A DNA stretch of 6,296 nucleotides from Firmicutes bacterium UBA3906. GTDB lineage: Bacteria; Bacillota; Clostridia; Caldicoprobacterales; DTU083. Shown here piece after piece: positions 4,218 through 6,296 of the stretch. The position numbers were made by a program, and so were the translations under genes. The stretch covers positions 19,396-25,691 of the forward strand of contig DGFG01000037.1 of assembly GCA_002391555.1 (NCBI GenBank), written 5' to 3'. A model generated the notes under the pieces. It saw nothing but the letters and a program-made list of their open reading frames with translations, was not told where the DNA came from and did no database searches. Within the stretch, counting starts at the first letter, position 1. Each line of letters begins with the position of its first letter.

Positions 4218-5234
4218 ATGGTAGTAGTTTTAAAACCCAATACAAGTATTGAGGAAAGAGAAGAATTAATAAGCGAAATAGAGGCTATGGGCGTAAAGGT
4301 GCAGATAACTCAGGGCACTGGAACTTCCATTCTAGGCCTGGTTGGCGACACAACAAACGTAGACAAGTACAGGATAGCTTCTAAAGAAATCGTTTCAAAC
4401 ATTTTGCAGGTCCAAGAACCCTTTAAAAAGGCCAACAAGATGTTCAAGCCCAATGACACTATTATAGATGTAAAGGGAAGGAAAATCGGCCAGGGCTACT
4501 TTACTGTGATTACTGGACCCTGTTCAGTTGAAAGCGAAGAGCAAATTGAGGGTATTGCCCAGGCAGTTAAGGAAAATGGCGCTAGCCTTTTAAGGGGTGG
4601 TGCCTACAAGCCAAGGTTTTCCCCATATACCTTCCAGGGCTTAGGCCTAGAGGGACTTGACTATCTAAAGCATGCTAGCCAGATAACAGGTCTTCCTATC
4701 GTATCTGAAATTACTGATGTCCAAATGCTAGACCGCTTTGTCCAGGATGTTGATATAATCCAGGTTGGGGCTAGAAATATGCAAAATTTCGTTCTGCTAA
4801 GGGAGCTAGGAAAGGTCAACAAGCCTATACTCCTAAAGCGGGGTTTTTCGGCTACAATCGAGGAATGGCTAATGAGCGCTGAATATATCCTAAGTGAAGG
4901 AAATGAAGAGGTTATCCTATGTGAAAGGGGCATAAGAACCTTTGAAACCTACACAAGAAACACCTTGGATATAAGCGCAATACCCGCAATTAAAAGGCTA
5001 AGTCACCTACCCGTTATCCTTGACCCGAGCCATGCCACAGGCAAGTCCTGGATGGTGGAGGCCATGTCCAAGGCTGCTGTAGTTGTAGGAGCTGACGGAG
5101 TTATTATCGAGGTACACAATAATCCAGCTAGTGCCCTTTGTGATGGACCCCAATCTATTACACCCAAGCAGTTTGAAAAGCTCATGGCCAAGCTAAAAAC
5201 CTTGATTGAGATTGAGGGGAAAATCCTTAACTGA
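4218..5234 (+). CDS. aroF: 3-deoxy-7-phosphoheptulonate (DAHP) synthase, type I-beta with regulatory N-terminal domain
   Basis: Condenses phosphoenolpyruvate with erythrose 4-phosphate, the first step of the shikimate pathway, in the cytoplasm. The 338-residue length is that of the Thermotoga-type enzyme. Residues 1-70 form the ferredoxin-like domain that in this subfamily binds Tyr/Phe for feedback inhibition. The barrel follows with GPCSVES (100-106), LRGGAYKPRFSPYTFQG (125-141), SEIT (163-166), QVGARNMQN (182-190), LLKRGFSAT (205-213), CERGIRTFETYTRNT (235-249), LDPSHATGK (268-276) and EVHNNP (298-303). The expected metal ligands are present: C102, H272, E298 and D309. The start is fixed by AGGAGG (4206-4211) 6 bases before ATG. 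It is the first gene of the operon under the aromatic leader attenuator; the next gene starts 50 bases after its stop. Nothing is missing or broken. Some annotators use aroG or aroA for the same enzyme. Confidence 0.97.
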   Translation: MVVVLKPNTSIEEREELISEIEAMGVKVQITQGTGTSILGLVGDTTNVDKYRIASKEIVSNILQVQEPFKKANKMFKPNDTIIDVKGRKIGQGYFTVITGPCSVESEEQIEGIAQAVKENGASLLRGGAYKPRFSPYTFQGLGLEGLDYLKHASQITGLPIVSEITDVQMLDRFVQDVDIIQVGARNMQNFVLLRELGKVNKPILLKRGFSATIEEWLMSAEYILSEGNEEVILCERGIRTFETYTRNTLDISAIPAIKRLSHLPVILDPSHATGKSWMVEAMSKAAVVVGADGVIIEVHNNPASALCDGPQSITPKQFEKLMAKLKTLIEIEGKILN

Positions 5235-5284
5235 TGGCTTTAGCCAAAAGAAAAGGGTAAAACCACTAAATAAAGGAGCAAGCT

Positions 5285-6193
5285 ATGAAAATGAAGCTAG
5301 ATAAGGGGAAAGAAATGGGGCAGTTAAATAAAAAAGGGGCAGTTAGCCCAAGCCCAGATAGGATAATAGGCTATTATGGGTCTCCTGGTTCTTATAGTGA
5401 GGAGGCTGCCATACTACATTTTGGTAGGGCCTGTCAAAGAGAGGCTTGTGATAGCTTTGAAGACCTGGTCATAAAGCTATTAGACAAAAAAATAGATTTT
5501 GGTGTTCTGCCAGTTGAAAACTCCTCAACTGGAACCATTGCCCCTGTAATGGACCTTATTCGCGACAATAGGGTATATATTATAGGAGAGCATATAAGTA
5601 GAATCCGCCACCAGCTCTTAGGACTAGCAGGAGCTAGGCTGGAGGATATAAAAACTGTATACTCTCACCAACAGGGCCTTGATCAAAGTGCTCCCTTTTT
5701 AAAAAAATACCCTTGGGAGCAAATTGCCTATCAAAGTACAGCTAGCAGTGCCAGGCTGGTAAGTGAGCTAGGAGACAAAACAAAGGCTGCTGTTGCCTCA
5801 AAGGCCTGTGCAAGCCTCTACGGGCTTCAAATACTTGCAGAAGATATCCATTATAATGACAATAACTATACCCGTTTTATTTGTATAGGAAGGGAGCCCC
5901 TGCTAGATGAGACCTGTAATAAAATCAGTCTAGTCATGGATATAGCCCACAGGCCTGGATCCTTATACGCCATATTGGGCCTCTTTAATGAGCAGGGCTT
6001 AAACCTAATGAAGATTGAGTCAAGACCCATCATAGGTAAGCCCTGGGAATACCTCTTCTTTTTTGACCTTGAGGGTAACCTGGCAGATGATAGGGTAAAG
6101 GACCTACTAAGGGGCCTTGAAAATGGAGGACATGCCTATAGGGTACTTGGCAACTATAGGGCCCACAGGGACGCTAACAATTCATGCCTCTAG
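5285..6193 (+). CDS. pheA: Prephenate dehydratase with C-terminal ACT domain
   Basis: Converts prephenate to phenylpyruvate, the committed step to phenylalanine. The 302-residue frame has AAAGGAG 6 bases before ATG 5285; a second ATG at 5315 (codon 11) also has AAGGGG 6 bases before it, so the short charged N-terminus is uncertain. Catalytic domain: GYYGSPGSYSEEAA (29-42), DFGVLPVENSSTGTI (71-85), VYSHQQGLDQ (125-134), and NDNNYTRFICIGRE (191-204) with the T-R-F motif at 196-198 whose Thr is catalytic. The ACT domain (about 213-290) carries AHRPGSLY (221-228) and ESRP (245-248), the signatures for Phe binding and feedback inhibition. About 25 residues precede the catalytic domain, too few for a fused chorismate mutase, so that enzyme must be encoded elsewhere. 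It lies in one operon with the DAHP synthase and under the same leader. No clear terminator follows within the window. Confidence 0.96.
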   Translation: MKMKLDKGKEMGQLNKKGAVSPSPDRIIGYYGSPGSYSEEAAILHFGRACQREACDSFEDLVIKLLDKKIDFGVLPVENSSTGTIAPVMDLIRDNRVYIIGEHISRIRHQLLGLAGARLEDIKTVYSHQQGLDQSAPFLKKYPWEQIAYQSTASSARLVSELGDKTKAAVASKACASLYGLQILAEDIHYNDNNYTRFICIGREPLLDETCNKISLVMDIAHRPGSLYAILGLFNEQGLNLMKIESRPIIGKPWEYLFFFDLEGNLADDRVKDLLRGLENGGHAYRVLGNYRAHRDANNSCL

Positions 6194-6296
6194 GCCGGGT
6201 CAATACCAATTTTGCCTTAGTATCCATAGCTGGTCCCCTATAAAGATAAGCTTTGCTGGCTACTTTAAATTTAATCTACAAGCGCTACAACCCTAG
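6194..6296. other. Downstream stretch, no gene or terminator recognised
   Basis: All three plus-strand frames are interrupted early, no ribosome binding site with a start codon is seen, and no GC-rich hairpin followed by T-residues is present. The operon may continue beyond the window. Confidence 0.5.

Noticed and set aside
6194..6296. Start of a further operon gene after the prephenate dehydratase
   Set aside because: Early stops in the plus frames and no start codon with a ribosome binding site before the edge.

Overview
The window looks like chromosome of a low-GC Gram-positive bacterium, most likely an anaerobe of the class Clostridia (Bacillota). The evidence is AT-rich spacers, AGGAGG/AAGGGG-type ribosome binding sites, heavy use of AGG, CTA and ATA codons, a clostridial-type aldo/keto reductase, a lipoprotein with a lipobox, and a type I-beta DAHP synthase of the Thermotoga/Bacillota kind. 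The genus cannot be named from sequence alone. I see no insertion sequence, CRISPR array, tRNA or rRNA.

Layout. Positions 1-3653 hold five genes, all on the minus strand: the N-terminal part of an aldo/keto reductase (cut by the window edge), a two-part GNAT acetyltransferase, a lipoprotein with an acidic low-complexity linker and a duplicated C-terminal domain, a small protein with a ParB/sulfiredoxin-like Gly-His-x-Arg box, and a small protein of the zinc-dependent phospholipase C / S1-P1 nuclease type. They do not form an obvious pathway; gaps of about 97-290 bases suggest mostly separate transcription units. A 564-base divergent spacer (3654-4217) follows. It holds a promoter for the minus-strand phospholipase-like gene, two copies of a hairpin-forming 33-base repeat, and the control region of a plus-strand aromatic amino acid operon. 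The operon is a DAHP synthase gene (first step of the shikimate pathway) and, 50 bases on, a prephenate dehydratase gene (phenylalanine branch). The last 103 bases show no gene.

Main discovery. The operon is preceded by what appears to be a complete ribosome-mediated transcription attenuator: a near-consensus sigma-A promoter (3910-3939), a short 5' leader, a good ribosome binding site, a 27-codon leader peptide (3968-4051) with seven Phe plus Trp and two Tyr codons, and a strong intrinsic terminator (4113-4140) ending 77 bases before the DAHP synthase start. The leader RNA also contains two long, mutually exclusive helices built from the Phe-codon U-tracts. No T-box or other riboswitch consensus is visible, although T-boxes are the usual control of such operons in Bacillota. 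With the predicted allosteric domains on both enzymes (ferredoxin-like N-terminal domain on DAHP synthase, ACT domain on prephenate dehydratase), phenylalanine would act at three levels: leader translation, pathway entry and branch enzyme.
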